NCBI GenBank assembly: GCA_009731375.1
Contig: BJOX01000270.1
Span: 226,144-283,428, forward strand
Origin: Paulinella micropora
Taxonomy: Eukaryota; Cercozoa; Imbricatea; Euglyphida
DNA length: 57,285 nt
Direction: 5' to 3'
This document shows, one piece after another, positions 8,001-26,100 of the stretch. Positions within the stretch are counted from its first letter, which is position 1, and each line of letters opens with the position of its first letter. The notes below the pieces were generated by a model. The model was not told the origin of the DNA. It saw only the letters and a list, made by a program, of their open reading frames with translations, and searched no databases. The position numbers were made by a program, and so were the translations under genes.

Positions 8001-10834
8001 ATGAGGAGAAAAAGTTGCGCCCGATCATGTTTATTAGTAGAAAGCTGTGTGCGGCGGAGCGAAATTACTGCACGCGACAGAGGGAGGCGTTGGCAGTAGT
8101 ATGGGCTCTCAAGAGGCTCAGAGAATACTTGTGGGGAGGACCTCTATTCACGGTTAGGACCGATCATCACAACCTTCTTTGGTTGATGAATCATGAACAA
8201 ACCGGCCGTTTGGCGCGGTGGCAAGCTTTCTTGTCATGTTTCAATTTCACGATGGTCTACTTACCGGGAAAGCGAAACGTAGTCGCTGATAGCCTTTCCA
8301 GGCTAGAGTTTCAGTCGGAGGTGTCGGCTCTCGTATCATCAGTGGAGATGATGGACCTGTCCACGGACAAGGTATACGAGGTGAGCCACATAGAGGCGAT
8401 GCAGATGGCAAGAGGCGTTCGTTATGACCGCACGGGTCTACGATATAGTCCTCAAGGCCCGGAGCATGGCATATGCTGTGAGGCGCATGTTCTCGAAGAC
8501 GCTGAGTGGTCTTATGAGGCATACGAGAACGCGAAGGCGAATATAAAAGAAGAGGAGGAGACGACTGAGGTCTGTACTGAACCTCCACAGGAAAATCGAA
8601 GCGAGCTTGATGAAGACCCGGAAAGGGTAGGAGTAAGGTTGGAGGACGGTACTATTCATATCGCCTCGCCTACCGCGTGGAGGCAGCAACAGGCGACGGA
8701 TCCGGAGTTCAAGGAGCTCATAACGTTATACAAGAACCCTAATGAGCTTAAAAAGACTCCACAGATCAAAGATCAGATGAAGGAGATGGCGTGGAGAGAT
8801 GGGCTATTGTGGTACAAGGGCCAGCATGGCAAATTTGCATCACAGCCTGACAAATGGACTCTCTGGGTACCAGAGAAGTTGAGGCGCTTTATATATGTCG
8901 CAGCCCATAACTGCCCCTTACTGGCACATCCGGGTCGACAAAGAACTCATTGGTTCATAGCGAGGCGATTTTGGTGGAAAGGGATGAAGGAGGAGATAGA
9001 CAGGGAAGTGGACGCATGCATCCCATGCAAAACCACAAAGACACCGCTGAAGGCGAACTTTGGCCTGATCGGTACATTCCCGTTACACGCCGGGATGTTT
9101 GAATTTTTACACATCGATCATGTGGGACCTTTCCCCGAATCGGCAGAAGGGTACAGATACCTTCTTACCGCAATAGATCGAGCCACCAATTATGTCTGGG
9201 TTGTTCCTGTTAAGGACGCTACAGGCAAGACAACTGCGGAGGCTCTGATCGATAGGATCGTCTCGCAGATCGGAGTGCCTAGAAAGATATGTTCTGATCG
9301 AGGTTCTGACTTTAATAATGAAGTCATCGACAGACTATCTAAGTACTACGGGATGAAATGGCAATATGTTACTGCCTATAACCCGAGAGCGAATGGCAAG
9401 ATCGAGCGGGTACATAGACCTCTCAAAGCCTCGCTTAAGATGTACTGTATGAAGAAGGAGAATCAGAGAGCCTGGGTGGAGGCAGCACCTTCATTTGCCT
9501 TTGCAATGAACTGTCTACCCTCATCGGCATTAGGAGGAGCCAGGAGCTCAGTCTCGCCATATCAATTGGTTTACGGCCGAGAGCCTAATATCCCAACCTC
9601 ACTTCTGCATCCAAAAGACACTTGGGCAGATGAGGATGAGTTGTTCGGGATGAGACTAAGAGCGAAGATGGAGGCGGAACAAATAGTTGCGGCGCACAGG
9701 GAGGCGGAGCGCAGAAAGACTGACGCACAAGGAGTGCGACAAGCGCACTTAGATCAAGTCCGTTTCCAGGTTGGGGATATTGTACTCTTGTACCATCCTC
9801 AAGTCCCTAAGGGGGTTAGCTCTAAGCTGTTTACCCACTGGAAAGGACCATACCAGATCATGGAACAGATGGGACCTCTGAATTATAAGATCAGGGGTAG
9901 AGGGAAGGTGCAGATTGTGAATGTTCGAAGGCTGATCAAATATGACCCCTTCTTACTTGAGGATGAATCCGTTGAGGAGGCGTTGAAACGGATGAAGGAG
10001 GACTTCAAAGAGGTACCGCCTATACAGAAGGAGGATACCTTAGAGGAGGAGAATGCCTATCGGGCACCTGTCACGGAGAAGGAGGAGACCGAGAAGGAGA
10101 GTAAGGAAGACTCAAACCGCAAAAGCGCGGCGGGGACTCAGTCTAAAGCCCCCATAGTCCGCGGCGGTACGAAGGAGAAGTTCACGGAGGCGCAGAGGAG
10201 GAGAGCGCAAAACGATCTCATCTTCGACCAACCGAGGAAGGTGGCAAGGTCGACGCGAGCGACGGATGTCCATGGAGGAGGAGGGGAGAAGGACACTAAC
10301 CCGAACGCGGGTAATGTGGACATTCGACATGTGCGATGGAAGGAAGGAGAGGCGATTGCGGCCATCAAGTGGGTCCGAGACGCTTTTTATCTGTTGAGAC
10401 CGGCAGAATCTCATGTTGCCGATGACACTCTCTCAGATCTTTATCTCATGCGAGCTGTGGCGGTCCCGCAGACTACACGGGCAGCACGGACATCGAAGAG
10501 ATCCTTAGCAGCAAAAACGATACAACCGGTACTCCATTTTTGGAGAAGCATGGACCCTGTTGAGGATCCAAAAGCTAGACAATATTTACCGGTGTACAAA
10601 GACGCGAAAAATCTCGAGACATGGGATGATACTATTACCCTTCGAGACAAAGACCACACTGCGTGGACTATTCAGTCACTGCCTAGAGGAGTGCTTGACA
10701 TTCCTTTTGACTTATCTTTGGGCGCCATCCCTAACAAAATATGGGACATTCTGGAGGAGTCGAAGTTTGACTTGACTTTTGTTGGCGGCCCGCCACCTGG
10801 CAAAGGGGTTCGCGCAAGGCGACGAAGGCAGTAA
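5087..10834 (+). CDS. pol: Pol polyprotein: protease-like, RT, RNase H, integrase (E1)
   Basis: This frame has 1915 codons from the first in-frame ATG; the true N terminus may be fused to Gag by readthrough. A retropepsin-like region spans about 160-262, with DTMA at 168-171 and ILLSYD at 238-243; the usual DTG/DSG is not kept. Reverse transcriptase spans about 670-910, with catalytic D726 and YIDD at 804-807. RNase H spans about 950-1060 (D956, E1000, D1026). The integrase has an H-H-C-C finger near 1270-1315 and a DDE core (D1344, D1404, E1440, with 35 residues between the last two), then a GPY-type module near 1585. About 290 further residues, Lys/Glu-rich then unfamiliar, follow; I see no chromodomain. 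The order RT-RNase H-integrase is Ty3/gypsy. All catalytic residues except the protease glycine are present. Confidence 0.93.
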   Translation: MPTVDEQDTNGSVPPRREGEGTQPHKPQGKHLLVHPSRANMINDANRKAKKAMEERKPKPKARSPPTKKQRTVPPPKDSIVSAIDTSTLGVPDSVQKTLEIPEAPETQEVKLAEKGGEREEDKELELRLKTLERKIHVLAASLHRPDALCYTDLFCETLQTTLKVGNDTMANINIVGQKFLNSHRTWVDKNIRKTKGTLKGVGSRTEITGIVTLIFKLKSGRVYRADLYVVPDYHGSILLSYDQLATMGAVIDCAARRVIYGVKNGEEEDINPMTATDSYEAFELSLATERKKLAFVHEATEAYVHPYVTVPEELTWTDNWETEMQAYTVTIPAWDRKSIDDLVVARNEEIICVAKQCPSLARFAEGGGADVHITNGYCYHAKVSDEKREAFVPRRKGRIPDTPADDIKTFITNFWGDVPTWPRSLTEVKKCLRTLFESNKPYTVILPYNEKAIWAQEIRDRLIDHPIPVPSRKQQLVVACRLGSREQSSAYKQKLRAQDKLKLIPQAFTCFDGFYTRKAPIQYANLIDMLVGLGHDDEPDTVTYERTGLDDLSEEDLSLEEDLAPLKEHKKMSEEDFQAAARKILEEGVGSEREKAFLKAKMEAYREIFDPPRAGGVKSDDFTAVIYKIPGAEPSPAPRRANLSIHEAKIAEENVRQLLDEDFIERSTSPIVSQPKIVPKPGGEWRLTINYARVNKVLEEERNPLPTLEEGRRVLRNAKFYSVIDLKNGFWQIPLDEKSRWLTAFVVGMEIYQWKVLPMGLKQAPGLFQKAMQKMLSGQYDDQSEDGFMRRRGQKAGEYAFCYIDDIIVYSNTMEEHIDHLSDVFRRIGAFGLKCNLKKCQLARTSVTYLGYEISHNRVSISREKREEIMSRQLPKNRTELHSFLAMAQYYSQFIPDWGATRAKLEKMTDFGDFEKWDEEALQAFNTLKDLIYKDPKDGGLVLMMPDFTKPFVVDTDASKFAIGAVLQQEDEEKKLRPIMFISRKLCAAERNYCTRQREALAVVWALKRLREYLWGGPLFTVRTDHHNLLWLMNHEQTGRLARWQAFLSCFNFTMVYLPGKRNVVADSLSRLEFQSEVSALVSSVEMMDLSTDKVYEVSHIEAMQMARGVRYDRTGLRYSPQGPEHGICCEAHVLEDAEWSYEAYENAKANIKEEEETTEVCTEPPQENRSELDEDPERVGVRLEDGTIHIASPTAWRQQQATDPEFKELITLYKNPNELKKTPQIKDQMKEMAWRDGLLWYKGQHGKFASQPDKWTLWVPEKLRRFIYVAAHNCPLLAHPGRQRTHWFIARRFWWKGMKEEIDREVDACIPCKTTKTPLKANFGLIGTFPLHAGMFEFLHIDHVGPFPESAEGYRYLLTAIDRATNYVWVVPVKDATGKTTAEALIDRIVSQIGVPRKICSDRGSDFNNEVIDRLSKYYGMKWQYVTAYNPRANGKIERVHRPLKASLKMYCMKKENQRAWVEAAPSFAFAMNCLPSSALGGARSSVSPYQLVYGREPNIPTSLLHPKDTWADEDELFGMRLRAKMEAEQIVAAHREAERRKTDAQGVRQAHLDQVRFQVGDIVLLYHPQVPKGVSSKLFTHWKGPYQIMEQMGPLNYKIRGRGKVQIVNVRRLIKYDPFLLEDESVEEALKRMKEDFKEVPPIQKEDTLEEENAYRAPVTEKEETEKESKEDSNRKSAAGTQSKAPIVRGGTKEKFTEAQRRRAQNDLIFDQPRKVARSTRATDVHGGGGEKDTNPNAGNVDIRHVRWKEGEAIAAIKWVRDAFYLLRPAESHVADDTLSDLYLMRAVAVPQTTRAARTSKRSLAAKTIQPVLHFWRSMDPVEDPKARQYLPVYKDAKNLETWDDTITLRDKDHTAWTIQSLPRGVLDIPFDLSLGAIPNKIWDILEESKFDLTFVGGPPPGKGVRARRRRQ

Positions 10835-11629
10835 GTGACATTTTTTTCTTTTATCACGCGTCGGACATTGAAAGCTGCATGTGGATTAATCTCATAGTGC
10901 CCATGTCAGATCATGTCTTATTAAAATGTTTTTATACCATTGTTGTTACTTGGCATTTTTATCGCAACATATGAGTGCGAGGGTCAATCGGCAAATGGAT
11001 ACGACACCGTATAAGGGGATCGCTTGTGAGTTTAGCGATGGTGTTCCTGGTACGACCCTGCTTCAAGTATCCAGGGTGATGTTCTCAAAAAATGTTCTCA
11101 TAGTAGACATATTAAATTTTTTTCTTTGGATATACTTAATATCGTCATACCAGCACGGTCCGTCTCTACTTGTGTCGGCATATCGCATGGTCGGGCTCAC
11201 TCACCCCGGCTTTGGATATAGTTATTAGGTCTGGCCCCCTAGTACTATATTAAGGTAACCGATTGAATACAAGGGTATGTTATTAAAAGACAATGTATTT
11301 ACTGATCGGAAGTGTTTTTGGAGAAGGAGAAAAATTATAACGCTGCTTTTATTGCAATAGTAATACTATTTGTTCTTGACATACTGCCTCAGAATTAAGT
11401 TACGGGGGGGACAACAAGTGTGGAAGGAGGAGTTTTTATTTACAAAAACGAGGCTGGAGATTTATAGTTGACTCGTGTCTGGCGTATGCGTTTTATATAT
11501 CCACTGCACCGTCTATCCGTGGGTTAATGCACTTAGTTGCGACACCCCGTAGCGTTTGTGCAGAAAAGAAATCAGCAATTATATGACGAAAATATTGCAT
11601 ATTTCCGTCATAAAAACGGGAAGGGGTAC
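10835..11629 (+). other. E1 3' untranslated region
   Basis: About 800 bases from the pol stop to the 3' LTR. A 100-codon frame at 10926-11228 ends in a stretch that E2 shares at 30284-30370, but the differences are mostly amino-acid changing, so I treat it as noncoding. A polypurine tract ends the region. Confidence 0.6.
11614..11627 (+). promoter_or_regulatory. E1 polypurine tract
   Basis: AAAACGGGAAGGGG lies three bases before the 3' LTR, the expected primer for plus-strand synthesis. E2 has the matching purine run on its own sense strand at 29840-29854. Confidence 0.8.
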
Positions 11630-11876
11630 TGTAGGCATCACCCCCCGGATAGCCGGTAAAAAGTACCCTTTTTCTGGTGTCAGGTGCACCTAGTTTTTTC
11701 CCATTATTTTCAATATCGTTTGGCCGGATTTGACCTGATGCCATTTTAACCTTGGTCTGTTGCAGTTTTCTTTTCGGCTTCACTGAGCTAATATAACGAG
11801 ACATCATTCTCTTTTGGGGATTTGTGTCTTGTTGTATTACCGACTTTTTATTGAGCTATCTTCGGGGATTGTAACA
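11630..11876 (+). repeat. E1 3' LTR
   Basis: This 247-bp repeat matches 1482-1728 with about nine substitutions and no indels. TCTG follows directly. Confidence 0.92.
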
Positions 11877-11880
11877 TCTG

Positions 11881-12420
11881 CCTGAGGCGGAGGCTGAGGC
11901 TCAGTGTGGCCGACTCGGACGCCGGGTCGCCGGTTTAGACTAGTGGAGCCTCCGACGGTGAAGTTCCGGCGGACGGGCGCTCAGGCTGCAGTGAGCGGCG
12001 GTCTAAAACCGCAAACTTGAAACTGCTTGAAGGGAAAAATGAAAGTTCCAGAATATATAAAAAACAACTAAATCATTGGTGTTGTCGGCATTGAAATATT
12101 GATGAACGGTGCGAAAAGATATTATCGCTCATTCATGATACTAGAAAGGATGCTAACCGTAGCCGGGCTGTGAGCGGCCTCCGCCTTGCGCAACTATTTT
12201 CAATATTAATATACACTGGCCAGCCAGACGGTGAGGTCACGTAGGACCTGATTCAAGATGGGGTGACGCCCGACTCTGAAGTGGAAAAACAATCCAATTA
12301 TATTATTGTACTACTTACATAATCACATGTTTGCTCATATTATATCAATAAGTGAATTTAATGGAATTCGAACTTTATATGAAGGTCGAACTTCGAACAA
12401 TGTTCAAGTACTTAATTTCA
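11881..12420. other. Unannotated spacer after E1
   Basis: Non-repetitive sequence, GC-rich at first (to about 12010) and AT-rich later. I see no gene, RNA or repeat that I can support. Confidence 0.4.
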
Positions 12421-12424
12421 AATG

Positions 12425-13190
12425 ACTGGCTGCGGAAAGGTGTGAGTTGGCCGCGAAGCGCGCCCATCGGAAACTCCGAGCTGTGAATGTTGACGTGGAA
12501 ACCCTCGGGGTACTGCATACTGCACAATGTCTCGTAGCACGCCCATCGGCCTTCACATAGCCGCTCGAGCCCGCGTTGTCTCCGCTGGCCGCGTTGATGG
12601 CCACCGAGCCCAAACCGAAGTTCACCACTGGGTCGCCGCCGTTGACACCAAGCACCCCGCGGTGGTGCCAGAGCGTGATCGGGCTCAACAGTCACCCCGA
12701 AGCAGATGCTGCTCTGCTTGAGGTCCACATTCACCACCACCAGTCCCGAGGCGTCCTTGTCCGCAGGGAGGGGCTTCTGGTCCGCCCCGATCTCATTGAC
12801 GCCCAGCAAAGGCTCCGACACAAGCGAGACGGTTGGGGAAGGGAAGAACAGCGAGCACTGCGCGACAGCGGAAAAGACCGTCTTCTCAATCTTGGAAAAC
12901 CACACTTCAGTCGCCCGTCGTGGGTAGGAGAACTCGATGCCCGCGCATTCTCTCAAGTAGTCCTTGCTGGACCTGCATTTTTCCTCGCACGTGATTTGCG
13001 AGACGGAACGGTACAGATTGTAATCTTTTCCTCCTGGCAGGCTCCTCCATTCGCTAGGTTCGCGATGCGACATTCACTAGATTCAGTGTTGGACTCAAAA
13101 GGAAGAAAGAAGCAGCCGTCAGGCTGTTGGTAGTTGTCTGTCCTTGGAACTGTGGTAGCTCGCGCCGGCTGAGACGATCCTCCTTCAGGC
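12425..13190 (-). pseudogene. Broken gene for a PAN/Apple plus CHRD-domain secreted-type protein
   Basis: Read on the minus strand. A Ser/Thr/Pro linker and a first PAN half (DGCFF, then SECRIANLANGG) lie at about 13190-13045. After a frame change a second PAN half follows at about 13035-12880 (CEEKC, ECAGIEFSY, EVWFSKIEKT). A CHRD domain follows at about 12760-12425: SSICFGVTV, then in another frame VLGVNGGDPVVNFG, then back to FHVNIHSSEFPMGALRGQL, which is the typical CHRD end. At least three frame changes without splice signals mean decay, or sequencing error. PAN and CHRD domains occur in extracellular, adhesive proteins. The Cys expected just before EVW is replaced by Thr. I see no signal peptide because the 5' end is lost. 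Confidence 0.7.
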
Positions 13191-13860
13191 TGGCTGCGCC
13201 CATTGACTGCACTCTGAGCCGACCTTCTGCAGACGTGAGCTAGGTGAGGTAGCGCTAGCTCCCACAGCCATAGTTGAAAGCAAAAAGCTGATATTGTAAA
13301 TCATTTGTTTGTTTTGCAACTCTTGGTTGTTTTCTCGTTTGTTAGTTTTTGGATTGTGTTTGATGCAGGAAACATTGGCTCTAATAACTTACCAAAGCCA
13401 TCTCTCAAATCGTCAAAACTCCGAAATAGGGGCAATAAAAGACACGTTTTCGGCACTTGCCTTGGGCGCTGCGGCCGGTCTTCTAATTTTCGTTGAGTCA
13501 TTCCACAAATATCATTCCAAACACAAATTTTCTGTGGCATACAAATCATACACTCCTCGTCCTTATTTCCAAAAAGAGATGCCGTTGTCAATTTTTTTAA
13601 CACTTCTGCAAAGAAAGTCAGAAACAAAATTAAAAGTGGAGAAAGAAAAGAACACACATTGGCATCCATACATGATGCACACATGCATATCAGACATACA
13701 AACGCAACAGAAAACATATTATCATACCTACAAGACTTCTACATATATGCATATAAATATGTCAGCGAAATATGTCAGCGATTTTGAATCGTCTAGACAG
13801 CATTTCTATGAGACAAATCATTCGAGGTGGGTCCTATCTACTGTTTGCGGTACGAGTATG
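13191..13860. other. Unique spacer with one exon-like open stretch
   Basis: From 13367, after GATGCAG, a frame is open for over 100 codons on the plus strand, including GAIKDTFSALALGAAAG. It is non-repetitive and could be an exon, but I recognise no family, see no duplicate, and the frame then runs into (TCTG)n. It is about 1.9 kb upstream of UFC1 in the same orientation. Confidence 0.2.
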
Positions 13861-13875
13861 GACGAAAAAGCTCTG

Positions 13876-13883
13876 TCTGTCTC

Positions 13884-13924
<41 letters not shown>

Positions 13925-14918
13925 TGTCGCATGTGTATGTATGCATGTATGTACGAATGTATGTATGTATGCATGTATGTATGTATGTATGTATGTATTG
14001 TATGTATGTATGTATGTATGTAGTATGTATGTAGTATGTATGTATGTATGTATGTATGTATGTATTTATGTATGTATGTAATATAATGTAATGTATGTAT
14101 GTATGTTGTATGTATGTATGTATGTATGTATGTATGTATGTATGTCATGTATGTTATGTATGTATGTATGTATGTCATGTATGTTATGTATGTTATGTAT
14201 GTTATGTATGTTATCTATGGTATCTATGTTATGTATGTGTATGTATGTATGTATGTATGTACGTATGTATGTATGTATGTACGTAACGTACGTTACGTAC
14301 GTACGTTCATAACGTACGTACGTAACGTACGTATGTATGTACGTACGTATGACATATGTATGTATGTATGTATGTATGTATGTGTGTATGTGTGTTGTGT
14401 GTGTATGTATGGTACATATGTACGTACTTACGTCATACGTATGTACGTATGTACGTACGTACTTATGTGCGTACGTACGTGTGTATGTATGTATGTATGT
14501 ATGTATATATGTATGTATGTATGTATGCATGTATGTATGTATGCATGTATGTATGTATGTATGTATGCACTTACGTCATACGTATGTACGTCGTATGTAC
14601 GTATGTAAGTATGTACGTATTTACGTATTTACGTATGTACGTATGTACGTACGTATGTATGTATGTATGTATGTATGTATGTATATGTTATGTATGTATG
14701 TATGTATGTTATGTACGTATGTATGTGCATGTATGTATGTATGTATGTATGTATGTATGTATGTATGTATGTATGTATGTGTACATATGCATACATACAT
14801 ACATACATGCATACATAACATACATGCATATAACATGCATACACACACACAAATGCATACATATATATGTATGTGTGTATGTACGTATGTGTGCATGTAT
14901 GTATGTGGGTATGTACGC

Positions 14919-14949
<31 letters not shown>

Positions 14950-15115
14950 TGTATGTATGTATAGAACTATGTCTGTCTGTTTGATTGTCTGCCTGTCTGT
15001 CTGTCTGTATGTATGTATGTATATGTATGTATGTATGTATACATGCATGTATTGTATGTATGTATGTGTATGTATTATGTATGTATGTAAGTATGAGTAT
15101 GTATTATTTCATTTA
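13876..15115. repeat. (TCTG)n then long (TATG)n microsatellite
   Basis: Over 1.2 kb of TATG with TACG, TATGT and TGTG variants, a short switch to the CATA strand at 14785-14850, and TGTC at 14970-15010. The long Cys-Met-Tyr-Val or His-Thr-Tyr-Ile frames here come from the repeat. Confidence 0.95.
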
Positions 15116-15288
15116 TCTTAATTTTTTTTAGTACTGTCTTGCAGATGCTGCCAGCCCTGCATATATATATATATATGTATATATATATGTATATATATAT
15201 GTATATATAGAGCCTGAGCGCAAGTCCCTTTTTTTTCTCCTATACTTCTCAAGAATAACAAGAAGAAGGAGAAGAAGGAGAAGAAGGG
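15116..15288 (+). promoter_or_regulatory. Region upstream of UFC1 start
   Basis: About 170 bases with alternating TA runs at 15160-15208, a T8 tract at 15229-15236 and AAG-rich sequence directly before the ATG at 15289. The TA run is a plausible but unproven core promoter element. Confidence 0.3.
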
Positions 15289-22550
<7,262 letters not shown>

Positions 22551-23114
22551 TAATTCCGAAACTCACTGCATGCCTACTCAGTAACTATCTAACTATCTAT
22601 CTTGTGTTGAGTTGAACAGACTCAACCTTAGTCACCCATCAGCCAGGCCGCGGTGTAACCGGAACAGCTACGCTGACACTTAGTCGTCACTCAACAGGAG
22701 AGGGGCAGACCAAGCATAAGAGTCAAGTAACGACAAGCCGGACGACACTCAATGCCACTATGTATTGTGCGGGCCGACCGACAACGGGCCAAAAACCTTT
22801 TTTCACTTATCAACTGTTAACTGTGATAGAAGATGATACTTCAAGTTGCCACCTAGTAGGGATAAGTGGGAAGCGTAAGAGTTAGAAGGGAAGTGGTAAA
22901 GATGGACTCGTAGAGTCAAAGAAGGAAGAAGGAAGAAGGAAGAAGAAATCTTTATTAATAACTTGAACCATCTCGGGCCGAGGAGGTCGCATCGATTTCT
23001 ATTCATTATTATTAATATATTAATATTATACAAACCTGCTCTACCAGCCCCAAAATTATATAATATAGTGACTAATATTGCAGGTAAAAGAAATACGCCG
23101 CATTAGTTAAATTT

Positions 23115-23118
<4 letters not shown>
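22551..23118. other. UFC1 3' region and spacer
   Basis: Non-repetitive, with a short GAAG-rich patch at 22919-22948. No gene recognised. No clear polyadenylation signal directly after the stop. Confidence 0.4.

Positions 23119-23190
<72 letters not shown>
23119..23190. repeat. (AAT)n left of satellite
   Basis: Trinucleotide run directly abutting the first satellite unit; an equal run abuts the right end. Confidence 0.95.
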
Positions 23191-23194
<4 letters not shown>

Positions 23195-26100
23195 ATATCT
23201 GAGGCGTACTGATGCAGCTAATGGCATATCCTCAACGGACATAAGCCTCCAATACCCTTGTTCGAGGTCCTCCACCCCCCCGTGTCAGTCTCTCGCCTGA
23301 TGATCGGGGCCACCGATGGAGCTCCTGAGGGCAAGACTGCACTAAGCCGAGGTTATTCCGCAGTCCCAGCAACCTCTTGCAAGACGTCACCGAATGTGCA
23401 AGTGCATACACCAAGCGCGGTTGCTAGAGCTGCCTCGAAACCCCACCCATAACAATCTGGTGTCTGCTGGGTCCTGGGCTATCAACCAGCATATGCGGAG
23501 TTTAAGATCTTTTACGCGCGCAACGACCCTCCTCCCCAGCATCTACCACCAAAGGGTTATGAGTTGGCGTCACAGTTTAACGCCTTGAGGCCATTGGGCT
23601 GGAACTCTGTTTAGCAAGTGTGACTAGGTTTTTTCATCGGGATTTCCCTCAAATATGTCACAGTCAACACTCCAAGGCAGATTTACTATATCTGAGGCGT
23701 ACTGATGCAGCTAATGGCATATCCTCAACGGACATAAGCCTCCAATACCCTTGTTCGAGGTCCTCCACCCCCCCGTGTCAGTCTCTCGCCTGATGATCGG
23801 GGCCACCGATGGAGCTCCTGAGGGCAAGACTGCACTAAGCCGAGGTTATTCCGCAGTCCCAGCAACCTCTTGCAAGACGTCACCGAATGTGCAAGTGCAT
23901 ACACCAAGCGCGGTTGCTAGAGCTGCCTCGAAACCCCACCCATAACAATCTGGTGTCTGCTGGGTCCTGGGCTATCAACCAGCATATGCGGAGTTTAAGA
24001 TCTTTTACGCGCGCAACGACCCTCCTCCCCAGCATCTACCACCAAAGGGTTATGAGTTGGCGTCACAGTTTAACGCCTTGAGGCCATTGGGCTGGAACTC
24101 TGTTTAGCAAGTGTGACTAGGTTTTTTCATCGGGATTTCCCTCAAATATGTCACAGTCAACACTCCAAGGCAGATTTACTATATCTGAGGCGTACTGATG
24201 CAGCTAATGGCATATCCTCAACGGACATAAGCCTCCAATACCCTTGTTCGAGGTCCTCCACCCCCCCGTGTCAGTCTCTCGCCTGATGATCGGGGCCACC
24301 GATGGAGCTCCTGAGGGCAAGACTGCACTAAGCCGAGGTTATTCCGCAGTCCCAGCAACCTCTTGCAAGACGTCACCGAATGTGCAAGTGCATACACCAA
24401 GCGCGGTTGCTAGAGCTGCCTCGAAACCCCACCCATAACAATCTGGTGTCTGCTGGGTCCTGGGCTATCAACCAGCATATGCGGAGTTTAAGATCTTTTA
24501 CGCGCGCAACGACCCTCCTCCCCAGCATCTACCACCAAAGGGTTATGAGTTGGCGTCACAGTTTAACGCCTTGAGGCCATTGGGCTGGAACTCTGTTTAG
24601 CAAGTGTGACTAGGTTTTTTCATCGGGATTTCCCTCAAATATGTCACAGTCAACACTCCAAGGCAGATTTACTATATCTGAGGCGTACTGATGCAGCTAA
24701 TGGCATATCCTCAACGGACATAAGCCTCCAATACCCTTGTTCGAGGTCCTCCACCCCCCCGTGTCAGTCTCTCGCCTGATGATCGGGGCCACCGATGGAG
24801 CTCCTGAGGGCAAGACTGCACTAAGCCGAGGTTATTCCGCAGTCCCAGCAACCTCTTGCAAGACGTCACCGAATGTGCAAGTGCATACACCAAGCGCGGT
24901 TGCTAGAGCTGCCTCGAAACCCCACCCATAACAATCTGGTGTCTGCTGGGTCCTGGGCTATCAACCAGCATATGCGGAGTTTAAGATCTTTTACGCGCGC
25001 AACGACCCTCCTCCCCAGCATCTACCACCAAAGGGTTATGAGTTGGCGTCACAGTTTAACGCCTTGAGGCCATTGGGCTGGAACTCTGTTTAGCAAGTGT
25101 GACTAGGTTTTTTCATCGGGATTTCCCTCAAATATGTCACAGTCAACACTCCAAGGCAGATTTACTATATCTGAGGCGTACTGATGCAGCTAATGGCATA
25201 TCCTCAACGGACATAAGCCTCCAATACCCTTGTTCGAGGTCCTCCACCCCCCCGTGTCAGTCTCTCGCCTGATGATCGGGGCCACCGATGGAGCTCCTGA
25301 GGGCAAGACTGCACTAAGCCGAGGTTATTCCGCAGTCCCAGCAACCTCTTGCAAGACGTCACCGAATGTGCAAGTGCATACACCAAGCGCGGTTGCTAGA
25401 GCTGCCTCGAAACCCCACCCATAACAATCTGGTGTCTGCTGGGTCCTGGGCTATCAACCAGCATATGCGGAGTTTAAGATCTTTTACGCGCGCAACGACC
25501 CTCCTCCCCAGCATCTACCACCAAAGGGTTATGAGTTGGCGTCACAGTTTAACGCCTTGAGGCCATTGGGCTGGAACTCTGTTTAGCAAGTGTGACTAGG
25601 TTTTTTCATCGGGATTTCCCTCAAATATGTCACAGTCAACACTCCAAGGCAGATTTACTATATCTGAGGCGTACTGATGCAGCTAATGGCATATCCTCAA
25701 CGGACATAAGCCTCCAATACCCTTGTTCGAGGTCCTCCACCCCCCCGTGTCAGTCTCTCGCCTGATGATCGGGGCCACCGATGGAGCTCCTGAGGGCAAG
25801 ACTGCACTAAGCCGAGGTTATTCCGCAGTCCCAGCAACCTCTTGCAAGACGTCACCGAATGTGCAAGTGCATACACCAAGCGCGGTTGCTAGAGCTGCCT
25901 CGAAACCCCACCCATAACAATCTGGTGTCTGCTGGGTCCTGGGCTATCAACCAGCATATGCGGAGTTTAAGATCTTTTACGCGCGCAACGACCCTCCTCC
26001 CCAGCATCTACCACCAAAGGGTTATGAGTTGGCGTCACAGTTTAACGCCTTGAGGCCATTGGGCTGGAACTCTGTTTAGCAAGTGTGACTAGGTTTTTTC

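Larger units (their letters stand above)
1482..11876 (+). mobile_element. E1: complete Ty3/gypsy-type LTR retrotransposon
   Basis: This is a 10,395-bp element bounded by two 247-bp LTRs that begin TGTAGG and end GTAACA, with TCTG duplicated outside. Inside, in order, are a primer binding site, a leader, gag (2501-5011), pol (5087-10834), a long 3' untranslated stretch and a polypurine tract. The pol order of protease-like region, RT, RNase H and integrase is that of Ty3/gypsy elements. The LTRs differ at about nine positions by eye (roughly 3.6%), so the insertion is not brand new, yet both long frames are uninterrupted. The related copy E2 lies inverted at 29610-37462. Confidence 0.93.

Noticed and set aside
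10926-11228. Third ORF of E1 (100 codons), shared end with E2
   Set aside because: The shared 26 codons differ mostly by amino-acid-changing bases, so there is nucleotide relatedness but no sign of a maintained protein.
12576-13133. 185-codon plus-strand frame
   Set aside because: Antisense shadow of the PAN-CHRD pseudogene, whose domains are on the minus strand.
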